DNA from: Diogma glabrata
Lineage: Eukaryota; Arthropoda; Insecta; Diptera; Cylindrotomidae
DNA: 64,000 nt
Assembly: GCA_963693315.1 (NCBI GenBank)
Contig: OY856186.1
Location: forward strand, 303,806,586-303,870,585
Direction: 5' to 3'
Below are positions 23,206 through 35,240 of the stretch, one piece after another. The notes below the pieces were generated by a model. It did no database searches, was not told the DNA's origin, and worked only from the letters and a program-made list of their open reading frames with translations. Each line of letters opens with the position of its first letter. The stretch's first letter is position 1. The position numbers were made by a program, and so were the translations under genes.

Positions 23206-24660
23206 AGAAATAAATAGCAATAAAAAAAATTACCTCACCTTTCCAAGCGCTTGAAGTGGTTCAGCGTAACCTAATAAATATCCTAAATCAAAACAAATTC
23301 TAAACAAAATATACATAAATTTTTTATCTTCTGTTTAATGGTTCACTATTTTGTTGTTGTATGTAGTTAATAATAATAATTCTAGTTTCGCCCTCCTTTG
23401 CTACTTATCTCATTTTCCTTGATTTTCCAATATGAATTTTCAATATTACTTGCCGTTTTAAATGATCAATCAGTTTATTATCACAACCTGTCAACAAAAC
23501 CAAAAAACTGTAGAGTCTAGATGGCAATTACTGTTTACGTGTTGAATAATTTATAGCATTATTTATTCACTATTGGTGACAAAATATCATGTCTAACTAT
23601 TTATTTCTATTGTTTTCAAATAATTTTAACTATCAGGATTATCATATTCAAGCGAAATTTAAAACCATAGTGGACCCAACTAATAAATAGGTCATAGTGC
23701 ACGGATTTGGTGTATAGCACACACAATAACATATATTAATTATTTTTTTGTATTTATTTAAAAATTGCATAAATTTGTTAGCACACTTTGCACAACTTTT
23801 TTCAACTTTAATAAATATCTTGAGTTAACTATTAGAACTCATCCACAAAATAAATTAATGATTAAGCTAACATAAACTCCACCATAAACTCTAACAATCA
23901 AGTTAGTCTTTCAATTTTTAAATTTCTCACAACTTTACTAGGTGAAAGCACAAATCCGAATCCCCTATCAATCATCTTTTTCCAAAAAGGTAAACCAAAT
24001 AAAAATCCGCCAAAAACAATTTCAACTTTATCCAGTTTTACAACTTCTCCTTCTAGCAACTAAAACTCGATCATATAAATAATTGAAACCCAAAAAAATG
24101 AGACAATATAATCATTAACAGACATAACATTTTTTACAGTCTAACTATGATTGCATTTACCGTAGGTGTAGATAAAACATTCAACATATGATCGAAATTA
24201 TTAACCCTTTTTGGACCATGATTTCGTTACAATATGTCAACTCATATATGACATCTTCATCTTTACTTTCTTTTTTCCATTTTGAAATATAAGGAGTATA
24301 TTTTAATTGTATTTTATTTACAACGGTATTTGACATAAGCTAAGCATTTGACATTTGACATAAACCTTTGACAAATCTGTTTATCTCAAAATCACTCTTT
24401 CTCAGGTATTTAAAACACTGTATTTAATCTTTAAAAATATGGCCAACAACGATTCTGCTTTCAAAAATATAGTACGGCTATTCAATACCTTAAAATATCA
24501 TTCTATTCTTCTATAAATATGGTACTTTTCTATCTTTCAGGTAACACTACACAAGCCATAATTCCCGGGCCTCGACCTAACAATTTAAAAATTATAATTC
24601 AAAATTAACCAATATTGTAGGTATTTTGTGAATTAAAAATGTTATAGAAAATATCAATAT
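23206..24660. other. AT-rich stretch without recognised genes
   Basis: No genes, terminal repeats or long inverted repeats recognised. Confidence 0.45.
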
Positions 24661-24835
24661 ATAGAAAAAAACTATAAAGTCGATTTATCAAATATCGATA
24701 ACTATTATTGATATGTATCAAAATATACCGGTAACTATCGATATATGAATAGAATTTTTCGAATATAAATAAATCATATGTATCGATATATCGGTTCTAT
24801 CGATATTTTTTATAACAATATTTCCGATAACTTTA
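24660..24835. repeat. TATCGATA-rich cluster 1
   Basis: Many copies of ATCGATA/TATCGAT and TATATCGATA within 175 bp (for example AAATATCGATAAC, AACTATCGATATATG, GTATCGATATATCGGTTCTATCGATA). TATCGATA is the binding site of the insect factor DREF. The arrangement here looks like a decayed palindromic repeat rather than a promoter, since no gene is adjacent. Confidence 0.5.
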
Positions 24836-25831
24836 TAATAATAATATCGTCCACCCGGCAACCCTAATGTCCACTCCTTACAAGAGTCAAATAAACCTCC
24901 AAGCCTATTTTTTTATTTATTTTCATTTCGATACAATAAAAGTTTTACTGTCAAGGCTACAAAATTAAATTATTGATTCAGATTAGGATTATAATTTTTA
25001 AATCATAAAATCCCGCTCCCTCTCCAAGGAGAGTGTGATGCGTTTAAAAAAACCATACGCACTAGTAGTTCAATATAATAAATACTATTTGCTTTGAAAT
25101 TATTTATTTTCATTTTTTGAATTTTCTCATTACCAGTGTTGTCATATTCATTTTCGTATGTTCACAGATTTCACAGACTTAAATACAATATATTATCAAC
25201 CATATTAAAATTTGAAAGAAAATGGAAAAAAGAATTTATTTTACGAATGGTACCGTCTTGCCGGAAATCAATTTTAACTGGAATAGATCGAAAAAACGAA
25301 TACAAAAGAATATAGAATTAGCTTAAAATTTTCATTAAAATTAATTTTCAGAATTTTCCTTGTTTTCATAACACATACAGTTATGTATGTTTTTCATTTA
25401 CAAACAATCATGATATTAAAATATTTATTTTTAATGCTATGAAGTGAAATGTAAGAAAATGTAATGTGCAAAATATGTATGTCTATAAGGCATATATTTT
25501 GATTAGGAAAAACGGCCTCTTCGTTTTCTGTTTTTTGACAAAAAATAAATACACAAAAGAAAAAGGAGCATGAATAGAATTTAGTTTTGTTTTTGTTATT
25601 ACTTACTTATATTTTACCGAATAATCCCCAGACCCTCACCCCTTTCATTTGAAGATTCCACATATTTTAAACTGCATGAGGCACCTCTCTTTCATGAGTC
25701 CGACAACTTTTTTATCTGCCATTTTCCTCGATTCCACCGCTTTTTGTTCGTCTAACTCCGAAAAATGCTGATTGCCCGAGGTCTTACTACCACAGTATTG
25801 TTTTTTTATTAATAAGTAGTGAAAATTGCTT
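24836..25831. other. AT-rich stretch without recognised genes
   Basis: No gene or element boundary recognised. Confidence 0.45.
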
Positions 25832-25976
25832 TTAGAAAACGAGAGTAACTTTGTCCGACAAAAATCTGGTTGCTATTGTCGACTTCAACAACTCAAACAT
25901 GCCAAAATCTCAATTGCCGGACTCAACAATAGCAGACAAGTTTTGTTGGACAAGGCTACCGTCGTTTTCTAAAACA
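25832..25976. repeat. ~145-bp imperfect hairpin
   Basis: TTTAGAAAACGAGAGTAACTTTGTCCGACAAAAATCTGGTTGCTATTGTCGA is mirrored by CAACAATAGCAGACAAGTTTTGTTGGACAAGGCTACCGTCGTTTTCTAAAA. MITE- or hairpin-like. The ORF across it (25851-26051) has no recognisable domain. Confidence 0.6.
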
Positions 25977-26024
25977 AATTTCCACAAATTTCCAAAGTTC
26001 TCAGAAAAGCTTTTACAGGTTTTT

Positions 26025-26136
26025 ATAGCGCTGGAGTTGCATTTGTTTTAGGGCGCAAATGACTCGCCTGAGTGTAACCAGCATTTTATGTGCCCATCCT
26101 CACTCCACCAACCTAATTATGTCAGTATTATGGTAG
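26025..26136 (-). repeat. Fragment of an RTE-element 5' UTR
   Basis: GAGTTGCATTTGTTTTAGGGCGCAAATGACTCGCC and CCACCAACCTAATTATGTCAGTATTA match 47049-47155, the 5' UTR side of the antisense RTE element (GAGTTGCATTGGTTTTATGGCGCCAATGACTCGCC ... CACCAACCTAATTCTGTTAGCGTTA). Only ~110 bp. It abuts the truncated 3' end of the jockey-type element at about 26136. Confidence 0.65.
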
Positions 26137-27892
26137 GTTTACTTAAAATTATTTTTTAAAATTTGTTTTGCAGTATTTGAAGCTTTTGAAGGCGGGTGTT
26201 GGCTGTTTTCGACAAAATTGGGGTCCCATATAATATAACAGGTAGAACCATTGCTTTGTATATCATTATTTTATTTTTAAGGCTCAACTTGCTTTTTCTG
26301 TTTATAAGAGGGGGTAGCATTTTTAGCAGATTGTTGCATTTGCGGATGATCTCGTTTATATGTGTTGTAAAGGTTAGCTTTGAATCTAGGTGAACACCTA
26401 GATAGCGCACACTTGTAGCCCAGTTAAGGTCTACATTATTAATACAAATGTTGTGGCTAGAGAGTTTACGATTCACACGATATCTTGTAAAGTATATCGC
26501 TTTTCATTTGGAAACATTTAGAATTAGTTTCCATTTGTCAAAATATGATGATAGTATATTTAAGTATTCTTCTAGAGATTCCACTATGGTCTGTCCAAGC
26601 TCGTGAGACTTATAAATAGCCAAGTCATCGGCAAATAAGGCAATATGGGTAAAATTTGACTTAGGAATGTCATTGATGTAAATATTAAAAAGAATTGGAC
26701 TTAGCACAGCCCATTGTGGTACTCCTGCTACTGCGTGTTTGGTTAAAGACTGAGACTTTAGTAACTGTACATAAAATAGTCTATTTTTAAGAAACGATAG
26801 TATAATTTTAATAATATATGTAGAGAAGTTGTAATACTTCATTTTGAAAATAAGGGCTTCAGGCCAGACCGTGTCGAAAGTGTTTTGAAGATCCAGCATT
26901 ACCATACCCGTGGAAAGCTGGGTTTTTCGATTGTGTTTTATTTCATCTACGATTCTATGTATTTGATGGGTAGTTGAGTGTTGTTGTCTAAATCCAAATT
27001 GCTCAGGTATAATAATTTTAGAATCATTTAAGTGGTCGTTTAAGAGGTCTTTTAAGAGACTTTCAAACACTTTGCTTATAGAAGTTAAAAGACTAATTGG
27101 CTTATAACTGCTGGGCAGAGATGGATCTTTTGTTTTTTTGGCAATTGGAATCACTTTTGTTTTTTTCCAGCTATCGGGGAAGTAAGCGATTAAGAGACAG
27201 CTATTAAATATGTTTTTAATAAATGTAATAGTAGATATTGGTAGGTATTTTAGGAGGATGTTTGGGATACCATCATCACCAGGGGCTTTAAAAGGGCGAA
27301 GATGTTTGAGAATTTGTTCGACTTCATTAGTTGTTACCCGTATGATTTCGAAATGGATTATTTGGGTAGTCAGTACATCATTGTAGGTGTAGTTGACATC
27401 GCTTGCAATTGGTGAAGAGTTTGTATTATTTAGTTGGTGAATCCTTTCGAAGTGAACCGCCAATGCTTCAGATTTATCTTCATTGGAGTGGATGATGTTA
27501 CGGTTTACATTGAAAAAAGGAATCGGTTTAGATCTATTTCGAAAGTATTTAGTAGTCTTCCAGTATTGTTTGGAGCAGTACTCTATATTCTCAAGCTTTG
27601 TTTGGCATTTTAAGTTGGAAAGTTGGTTTATAAGATTGCTGATTAATCTACTCAGTTGATTTGTTTTAGTTTTAAAGCATTGTACTCTTTGTCTATTCCA
27701 TTGTCGTCTGCAATAATTCCGGTCTTTAATAAGTTGGAGGATGTGTGGTGGAAGAATTATTTTTTCGTTAGGGGTGACGTTTTGAGGGGAACGTGCATCG
27801 ATCTGGCTTCAAGTATTTTATGCGTTATCATGTTTAAAGCTTCGTCTATTTCTTGAGGATATTTGAATTCTATGTTGTTGTAGTATCTCCAA
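26137..27892 (-). pseudogene. Jockey-clade reverse transcriptase, broken
   Basis: ORF2 RT part of an antisense jockey-type LINE. The main open block runs 27463-26504 (319 codons) and continues in the same frame past a single TGA (26506-26504) to 26156. Motifs: LRPFKAPGDDGIPNILLKY, WKKTKVIPIAKK, SYKPISLLTSISKVFE, EQFGFRQQHSTTHQI, MLDLQNTFDTVW, AGVPQWAVLSPILFNIYIND and the catalytic FADD (residues 277-280 of the block). After it come the conserved SVRYLGVHLDSKLTF and YKAMVLPVILYGTPI. A further stop follows NKF near 26156 and the sequence is cut at about 26136, so the 3' UTR and tail are missing. Upstream, the reading continues through 27480-27892 with frame changes (YNNIEFKYPQEIDEALNMI at the far end) before the AT-rich insertion. 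Confidence 0.85.
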
Positions 27893-28700
27893 ATAATTAA
27901 TTATCCAAACTATAACCAATTATTACCAATGCGAATTCAATGAATATTATTTTTGCAAAATCAACGATCTTAAAATCAAACATTACAAAACACTTTTTTT
28001 AAATCAAATAAAATTAAAATACAAAATTAACAATCTTCAAATCAATTATTGCGAAACACCTTTTTAAATTAAATTAAATTAAAATACAAAATCAACAAAT
28101 AATAATATTTTACGAAATTTAAATTGGTAATCAATTTTTGGTTTTTACGAAAACTGGGTCAATCAGAAAAAAGAATATTTTCGTTGATCGATGGCAAGCG
28201 GTGCTTTTTGGAAAAATCAGTCGTGTGTGAACATTAATCGAGTCGAGCTATACAGTTATACAGTGATACAGTAAAAGTTATACAGTCAAAAAATCATATA
28301 AAATAATCAAATAAAAAGCTATTACAGCTATTACAGTTAATCAAATTATTCAGTGACCTGTAATCTAATAAATTAATTAAAGTCATAGCTAATGAAGTTA
28401 CCTGTAATCTATTAAATTAATTAAAATTGTAGCCCATATTCAATTAAAAAGCTATTACAATTATTTCAGTTAACAAAGTTATTCAGTTATCTGTAATCTG
28501 ATAAATTAATTAAAGTTATAACTAATAAATAATAACAAATAAATAAATAAATTATTAAACAAATTATTAACAAGTGTTCGAGACTTTCAATATTAAAACA
28601 AATACTGGTGCTCACATAGCGTGTCAAATCGGACTAAAATTGAAGTTTAAAGCAGTTTCACATCATAACTTGGTACAGCTAATAAAATTATTGGCTCTAC
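27893..28700. mobile_element. AT-rich insertion splitting the jockey-type ORF2
   Basis: Between the two halves of ORF2 lies ~800 bp of AT-rich DNA with no coding similarity. It contains degenerate tandem stretches: CAGTTATACAGTGATACAGTAAAAGTTATACAGT at about 28254-28287, and two ~125-bp units of AAAAGCTATTACA...CAGTGACCTGTAATCTAATAAATTAATTAAAGT (28313 and 28446). It could be a solo LTR or another non-coding element. I could not fix its ends or a target duplication. Confidence 0.5.
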
Positions 28701-29569
28701 TTCTCAATAAAGTAGTGTACGCAAAACTTTTTGCACTACAATTCTCACTATAGTAGTGCTATAACATTTTGGCACTACATTGTCATCGAAAGGTAGAAAG
28801 TGGGCATCCAGAGAGCTCTTATAGTTTGCTTGCCAGTTAGAATGGGTATAATCAAAATGTTTAAGTCGCTCGTCGAGTTCATACTGGGAGCCAGAGATCT
28901 CACAGAGCACTGGCTAGTGGTCAGAGTTAAGTTCTTCGACAGTTGTTACATTTTGAATTCAAGAAGAGTTGGTGAGAAACAGGTCTAAGTAGCTTGGAGT
29001 ACCACAACGGCTATAATATGTTGGCTTATCTGGCCCGAAAGTTGTAAGGTTATCCGAGTTGGTACATATTTTATGAAGAGTTCTACCACCTTTGTTTGAC
29101 CTAAGGCAGTGCCAGGATTGGTGGCGGCTGTTTAAGTCACCTCCAATTATGAACGGGGAAGAATCACGGGTCTGTCGAATTAAATAATTTATATAATTGG
29201 AATCATTAGCATTAGGACAGTAGCAACAATAAATTTTAAGTGAACCAGTGGAATTTTTATGTGAAATAGTAATTGATTCTATGTTTTGAAGCTGTGAGTT
29301 TGGAATAATAAAGTGTTTTAGATGTTTTTTAACTAAGATAGTCTAGCGTGCATTCTATCCTCCACATCTAGCGTGCATTCTATCATTGCGATATAAATAG
29401 TAATTAGAAAAACTTACGGAAATATTTGGATTCAGGTGAGTTTCGGTGATTAACAAGACGTCAGTTTTATGTTTGGCGAGAAATGTTTCAAGTTCGATTT
29501 TTTTTTCCTTTGATGCTTCTAGCATTCCAAGTAGCAATTATGTATTTATGGGAGCCCAACATATTTTAA
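28700..29569 (-). pseudogene. Jockey-clade APE-type endonuclease, broken
   Basis: N-terminal part of ORF2 of the antisense jockey-type element. The minus strand starts near 29569 with ATWNARSIKG, changes frame in a run of nine A's (about 29500-29508) and continues as KIELETFLAKHKTDVLLITE and THLNPN (endonuclease motif with catalytic Glu), then a basic RNDRMHARCGG. Later comes the -FGPDKPTYY- region (about 29020-29045) and, near 28906, LCEISGSQYELDERLKHFDY with NWQANYKSSLDAHFLP. Many small indels. The far end runs into the AT-rich insertion. Confidence 0.75.
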
Positions 29570-30030
29570 AGCAATTTCTGCCACCACCTTCAGCTGCTCA
29601 AATTTATTATTACAGAGTTGAATTTAAGTTACAATTTCACTAAAAATATTTATGAGTTCATTAGAGTTAAATAATGTATGATTGTTACCTTGATGAGTAG
29701 AAGCTGTGTTCATATTCTTCAAGATGCAATAAATGCGTGCAGGTGAGCAATGCAGAACACTTTTTCTACATCAACACTCTGTACCGTATCTAATTATGCA
29801 AAAGAAAAATATAATTTTAAGATGTTTTTCGGTGCTACTGACTGTGTAATTTTTATTAGTATTATAAATAGTTTTTTCTGCCAACCTCAATATTTTAGAA
29901 TTATTTTTCCTTTGCTGAGCTTGAAGAAAAACTCTTGAAGTGTTGTTTCGCTGCATTGTCTGTTAGAGGTAATACTCTAAGTTGAATGTTTTTATTTTTG
30001 GACCCTACAGTTTGTAGCACGTTTAAATCT
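29570..30030 (-). pseudogene. Probable ORF1 (gag-like) C-terminal remnant of the jockey-type element
   Basis: Upstream of the endonuclease start on the minus strand there is broken coding-like sequence ending in FNSNELINIFSEIV, then FEQLKVVAEIALKYVG. This looks like the C-terminal end of jockey-type ORF1 proteins, which lies next to ORF2. Further upstream fragments (RVLPLTDNAA, 29960-30000) may belong to it. No intact zinc knuckles were found. Call rests on position and weak similarity. Confidence 0.45.
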
Positions 30031-30317
30031 TAATTCATTAACACTTTTTGCCGTTTTAACACCATACCGCTTAATAATACAATTTAAATTATAAATATTA
30101 GACACATCGCTATATTTCTCGCTCAATATTTGCCTATTCCTCTTTCGTCGTAAATCGCTTTTAAATTTTTCTGTAAAATGAGTTCGGAACTAAGCAGGGA
30201 AAAAATGGAAAACGCGCACATAAAGAAAAGTTGCGTTAGCATTGAACGAATTTAACTTGTGATCTACGAGTTTGGAAGACAATTTCCAACTAGTTGTTGT
30301 GACTTACACTGATTAAA

Positions 30318-30485
30318 TTCTAGATGTTTTTTAAATGTATATTTACTTTATAGGAAAGACAATGTTACTGTACATTAAACTGGTTGGTAATTTTTAATTC
30401 ACTAGACTTGAATATTGAAAATTTTGAATTATATATTAGAGATTTTTTGAGCACTTAAACTCAAGCAATTAAATTATTTTTTCTA
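30318..30485 (+). repeat. Dispersed non-coding repeat, also present inside the hAT-like element
   Basis: ATTCTAGATGTTTTTTAAATGTATATTTACTTTATAGGAAAGACAATGTTACTGTACATTAAACTGGTTG...GAGCACTTAAACTCAAGCAATTAAATTATTTTT matches the reverse complement of about 47673-47840 at high identity over ~165 bp. It could be part of a related copy of the hAT-like element, though no CAGGGTTG end is seen nearby. Confidence 0.7.
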
Positions 30486-31904
30486 CTTCAAGCTACGAAA
30501 ATGTCATTTTAATATATAGTAGAACCTATGTGAAAGGGAAACTTTTTCTAAGTAGTGACTGAAAATGTTTTCAGTCACTAGGACTGAAAGTAAATAAGTT
30601 TCGGTGGTCGCCTACAGGTGGTGGTTATTTAAAGGATTGAATAAATAATTGAATATTTGAGATTGAATTTGATTTACTGTTTCTGTTGCTGTGTTTATTT
30701 CTGTCAATATCGCAGTATTTTGAAGGGATTGAATATTTTGAATATTTTGATCGAATCGAAACTAATCCTTATATCAATTGTGTGTAATTAATTAATTAAA
30801 CTAATAATGAGTGTGTTTTTTTCTATATCGGAGAAATCGGAGCGATAATTTTTCGTATAATTGTAATCGTATAATTTTTTCCTCCGATAATTAACTGTCA
30901 GATATAAAATATATTCTATGAGTTCTTTCCGCCAAAAAAAAATTAAAAAAAATTTATTAAATAAATAAATAAATTTTATTAAAAAATTTATTTATATTTG
31001 TTTTTAATTGAAACTTTACCTACAATTTTTTAAATTTATACTTTAAACGATGACTTCCTGTCGGTAAAAAAAATATCTGTAATATTTGTAAATGTTTTTA
31101 GAGAAAATTGTAATGAAGTGCTTCTTCATTGGCGAACCAATGAAGCGGCATAGCAGGTCGCGTAACTGGTTGAGGTTTATTTATATGCTCTTGACTAGCG
31201 ACAGCATTGGGATCGAGTTGTAATTCCTGCTACTCCAGCACAAATACGGAAATTGTTCGCGAAATACACGATATATACGGAAATGGAAAAAAGGCAAGTG
31301 AAATAATGAGACTCTGAAGACCCCTTTGGCGAAAGAACCGCGATCAGCAGGTCCAACCCCACATTCAATCACATACTCTCACACTCTCACACCTCATACA
31401 CGCTCACGCCATCACACACATGCACAACATCACCCATATTTACATCCATGCCCACAATTATACATTCTTGAAACAATCCAAAATTTATACCTTTTCTAGT
31501 TTGTTAAGCTAATTAAAAGGTTGTCATTTACAATTATTATCGATGTAGTGGAGTTGAAAAATTATTATAAAATCATCGGCAAAAGCTAGAACGAATGTGT
31601 CATTATTCGAAAATAATTTTGAAAATTGCAATGCTTTTAAATGCGAATCATTGACGGATGACTTTCTTAAATGAATTAAAGCATTTGTATTATTGCAACT
31701 ACTTCTACAGCTACTACCACTATATTTATTTGCTATAGTATTACTAGCTGGTATAGAAGAGGATGTAGTCGATCAATAGTTCGATTTCGGTTATAAAGTT
31801 CGAAGAAACAAAGGTTAGATGAGCTATCCATTGTAGTATGGCAACAAGGATTGTGCTATGGATTAATAATTGTGTGATGAAACCAATTAACATTACCTTC
31901 AGTA
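30486..31904. other. AT-rich stretch without recognised genes
   Basis: Contains a near-perfect 28-bp palindrome, TAGTGACTGAAAATGTTTTCAGTCACTA (30556-30583), and a CA/CT-rich run at 31376-31440. Otherwise nothing recognised. Confidence 0.45.
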
Positions 31905-32165
31905 TAATGAATAAAAAACGAAGGTTAGATTATTCACCAATACCAACAGCAAACAGGTTCGAAATTTTAAATTCAAATTATTTATCAAAATTTAATCATA
32001 CATCAAACAATACAACAAAATATAAACAAATATTGAATAATGACAGCGATGTAATTAATTCCAACATAACGGATAACGATGAAAGTGAAATAAAATCAAC
32101 ATCTAGTAGTTATTTAGGTATCAAGGGAATTATAAGGATGTTAATTACCGAGGAAAACGTTTACT
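31905..32165 (+). pseudogene. Jockey-type ORF1 N-terminus, fused by deletion to RT
   Basis: MNKKRRLDYSPIPTANRFEI opens a 5'-proximal gag-like frame typical of jockey-type ORF1 (basic N terminus, a NRFEIL-type motif). After ~75 codons, at about 32110-32165, it runs directly into the middle of an RT (KFIEDNNIYANEQFGFRAE). The missing part would be the rest of ORF1, all of the endonuclease and the first part of RT, so this is an internally deleted copy. The start codon at 31838 used by the longest frame lies outside the conserved part; I favour ATG 31907. Confidence 0.55.
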
Positions 32166-33200
32166 AAGTTTATTGAAGATAATAACATATATGCAAATGA
32201 ACAATTTGGATTTAGAGCCGAAAATTCAACTATCCACCAGATCTATAGGGTCATTAACCATGTCAAAACTAACAGAAATCAGGGCAAATCTACAGGAATG
32301 GTCTTACTGGACCTAAAAGATGCTTTCGGCACGGTCTGGATTGACAGTCTAACACACAATATATTTGTTACGAATTTCTTGTTGTATTTGGTTAAAATTA
32401 TAAAATCATTTCTCAACCAACGAAAACTTTTCTCTTTTATCTCTGGACCCCCTCCCGTATCGTTTCGTTAAAATCAGGCGTACCACAAGGGTCAGTCTTA
32501 AGCCCTCTTCTATTTAACATCTATCTCAATGACATTTTTAGGACTTCCGAATGTGAAATTTCAATGTTTGCTGATGACAGTACGTCAGATGTACTGGCTA
32601 ATCCTATCATACTACGGCTTAAATCATATTTAGAGAAAATTACTCAATACCTTAACTCTTGGAAATTGCAAATAAACCCACTTAAGAGTCAAGCTATATA
32701 TACTTTACTAGGTGTAGGGCGCTAAGAAAGCTTCCTCAAAGAAGTATTACACTGCTCAATAACACGTTAAACTGGGAAAACAACGTTAAATTCTTAGGCA
32801 TCTATATTGATCGTAGATTAACATTGAAATATCATATTACTCAAATTGTAACAAAATGTGACAAACTATTTAAATGTTTTTACGCCGTACTAAATAAAAA
32901 AAGTGCCATTAGCTTTCAAAATCAACTCTTAATTTACAGAGCCATGATACTACCAATCGTTCTATATGGAGTCCCAATATGGTGGGATAGTGCCATATGC
33001 CAAAAAAAGCGCCTGAAGGGTTTGCAAAATAAATTCCTTAAACTAATTTCAAAAAAGAACAGCAGATTTAGTACAGCAATTCTGCACGAACAAACTGGTA
33101 TAAAATTAATCTCCAGCTATGCCAATGAAAATCGAACTAGATATCTCACAAAACTTTCCAGTATTAATAACAACTTAATCAACTCATTAGAAATCTAAAG
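32166..33200 (+). pseudogene. Jockey-clade RT C-terminal half, broken
   Basis: Sense-strand relic related to the antisense element at 26.1-27.9 kb. Pieces: EQFGFRAENSTIHQIYRVIN, GMVLLDLKDAFGTVW, SGVPQGSVLSPLLFNIYLND (frame change at about 32455), SMFADDST (catalytic FADD), LNSWKLQINPLKSQ, a stop at 32723 in GVGR-TAA, and then an open block 32824-33198 with YRAMILPIVLYGVPIWWDSA and ending SINNNLINSLEI. The 3' UTR probably reaches about 33460. Similarity to the antisense element is clear at protein level but they are distinct subfamilies. Confidence 0.8.
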
Positions 33201-33459
33201 TACACTGTTTTAATTTAGTTCATACTTCATATAAGTTAGTTTAGTTAGCTTTCGGACTCAGGATTCATAGATTTAAGATGACAGTTTTGTACTCTCTTTT
33301 GAACTAAAAATAACAATTTAAAATACAGAATTTGTACCTAATAACCTGTTGTAAAGTTAAATTTTAAACTGATCTCAGGTAAAATATAAAATCATCATAT
33401 AAAATTATGTAAATTTGAACTTTGTCAATAAATAAATTATAAATTAAATTATAAATTTA

Positions 33460-34440
33460 TCATTTTTTTCAGAAAAATCAGCTGTTTTAAAAATATACTA
33501 AGCTTTGTTGTCCTCGATATAGATGAAAATCAAAAATGAAAGCTTTTGTACACGTTGATACAACATAAATCTTTCTAAAACTTTAAAAAAAATTGTTCAA
33601 GTTCAGAGGTTAAGACCGTTGGGCTGTTAAAACGAAAACAAACGCAAACGGCCATGCTTTCATCATATATGAGTTTATGTTGTTTAAACTTATACTAGCT
33701 GTCAGGTCTTTTCAAGTATAACTTCAGAGATTTTCAGCTTTCTAACCCAAGAGGTTTTAATGTAATTAGAATTATACCTAATGCATGCCATTCAATTGCA
33801 ACAGCAAATTCAATAAAAATATAAAAATATCCCATAGAAATATTAAATAAATTTTCTTTTGTTTCTTTTTTTGAGTTTTTATTTTTTTTTTCGCAAAAAT
33901 TTAAATAAAAAATTAAAACAAAGCTGATTTATTATTGTTTTAAATTAAGGATTATTTTCTTTGGCTATTTGGAAGTGGTTTAGTTGAAATGAACATATGT
34001 ATATTGATTAAACATTTACAAAAGTTTTCCTAAATTGATAGATATTGTTATTATTTGAAGTGTAACAGTTTTTTGATAATTTTTGATTATAAATTATGTG
34101 TTGTGGTATTCTAGGTGTGACTTAGTGAGAACGTTAATTTGCTCTTTGGTGGATTTAATATGTTATTATATATTAAAAGTAGTTATAACCAAATTAAACA
34201 AAACTGTTCCGAAATTGGGTTGATAAAATTGTTTCGGTTAATGTATTTAATTTGGTTTGATAATTTTTTTGAATTATTCTGTTTCTACTAAAATTTTTTA
34301 TGTAAACCAATCTGACACATCTAATTATTCGTATACAAAACTGTCTGATCGCGAGATCTACCTATTTCTAGCGGATATACGTGCCACTTGGACTTTTTTT
34401 TAATGAAAAGTGTTTTGTTTTTTGAGTTTAAAAAAGTTTT
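33460..34440. other. AT-rich stretch without recognised genes
   Basis: No gene or element boundary recognised. Confidence 0.45.
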
Positions 34441-35240
34441 AATCCATCTGATGGTGCCAAAACGCCAATCCAACACAGGAGTTTCCTACTTTTACTTCTG
34501 ATTCCTAAACCCCTCTTTGCTTCATTACTTCCGTGCCATGTGACCCATTTCATCATGTACCCAGCATCTGATGTCGCTTCTACCCCTGTGTGCCAAATTT
34601 CTCTTTTGCACCCCTCTTTATTTCTTTTCTTGCATCCAACAAATAGCATACCTAGATCCTCTGTGCCATCTCAGATTGCATTGCGTATGCGACTGTTTAA
34701 TGGAAAGTCGCCTTAGGTGTAGTCAGTACTCTTATTCTGGTTTCAGGATCTTAAATACCATCAATGAAGGCCTCGATCTTGAAATTCTCAATAAAATACG
34801 TTTTAGTGCTGGAGTTTACCAAATGAACAGGCCGTCCCACTGCCGAGAAATAGTCCTGTAGGCTTTCCCCATGCTGTTGCAACCGCCCTTCTAACTCGGA
34901 TCCTGTATAACATTATATTATGCTCGCCGCCGTTGCAGTCATTTTTAGGCACCGTCAGTAATGCTTCATCTGTTTTCCCCCAAACTGCAACTATCCATAG
35001 AGCAAGACAATTTTCGGTTTTTCAAACATTTTGATCTGCTGCGAGTCTCGAACTTGAACTTGAAGATGCTTAAAGATGTGGTACCGTCATATGATGGTGG
35101 CTTTAGTTTAATATTTGCTATCTATTGTGAAGTCCGTTTAGCCGTTTCAACATCCTGTAACCTTTCATTACTGTATATTTCAATTCTTGTATTTCGCCTT
35201 GAATTTTTTCAACTTTTCCATTGATTGCCGTTGACATTTG
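34440..35240 (-). pseudogene. Decayed gag gene of an LTR retrotransposon (Ty3/gypsy-like)
   Basis: Minus-strand reading in shifting frames gives gag landmarks: PPSYDGTTSLSIFKFKFET near 35110-35040, then GESLQDYFSAVGRPVHL (about 34864-34814), IEAFIDGI followed by an in-frame TAA and DPE (34780-34745), and AYAMQSEMAQRI (about 34695-34660). The order YDG-x-x-S-x-x-x-F-K-F-x-F-E-T, GESL-x-x-(Y/F)-x-x-x-V-x-R, and FI-(D/N)-G-(I/L)-x-DPE is that of Ty3/gypsy-type gag (capsid region). It is noticeably GC-richer than the flanks. No pol or LTRs were found around it, so the copy is a fragment. Confidence 0.7.

Noticed and set aside
34428..34861. ORFs at 34428-34649 (minus) and 34571-34861 (plus) as host genes
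   Set aside because: The minus-strand sequence is better explained as decayed gag in shifting frames; the plus-strand ORF is its shadow.
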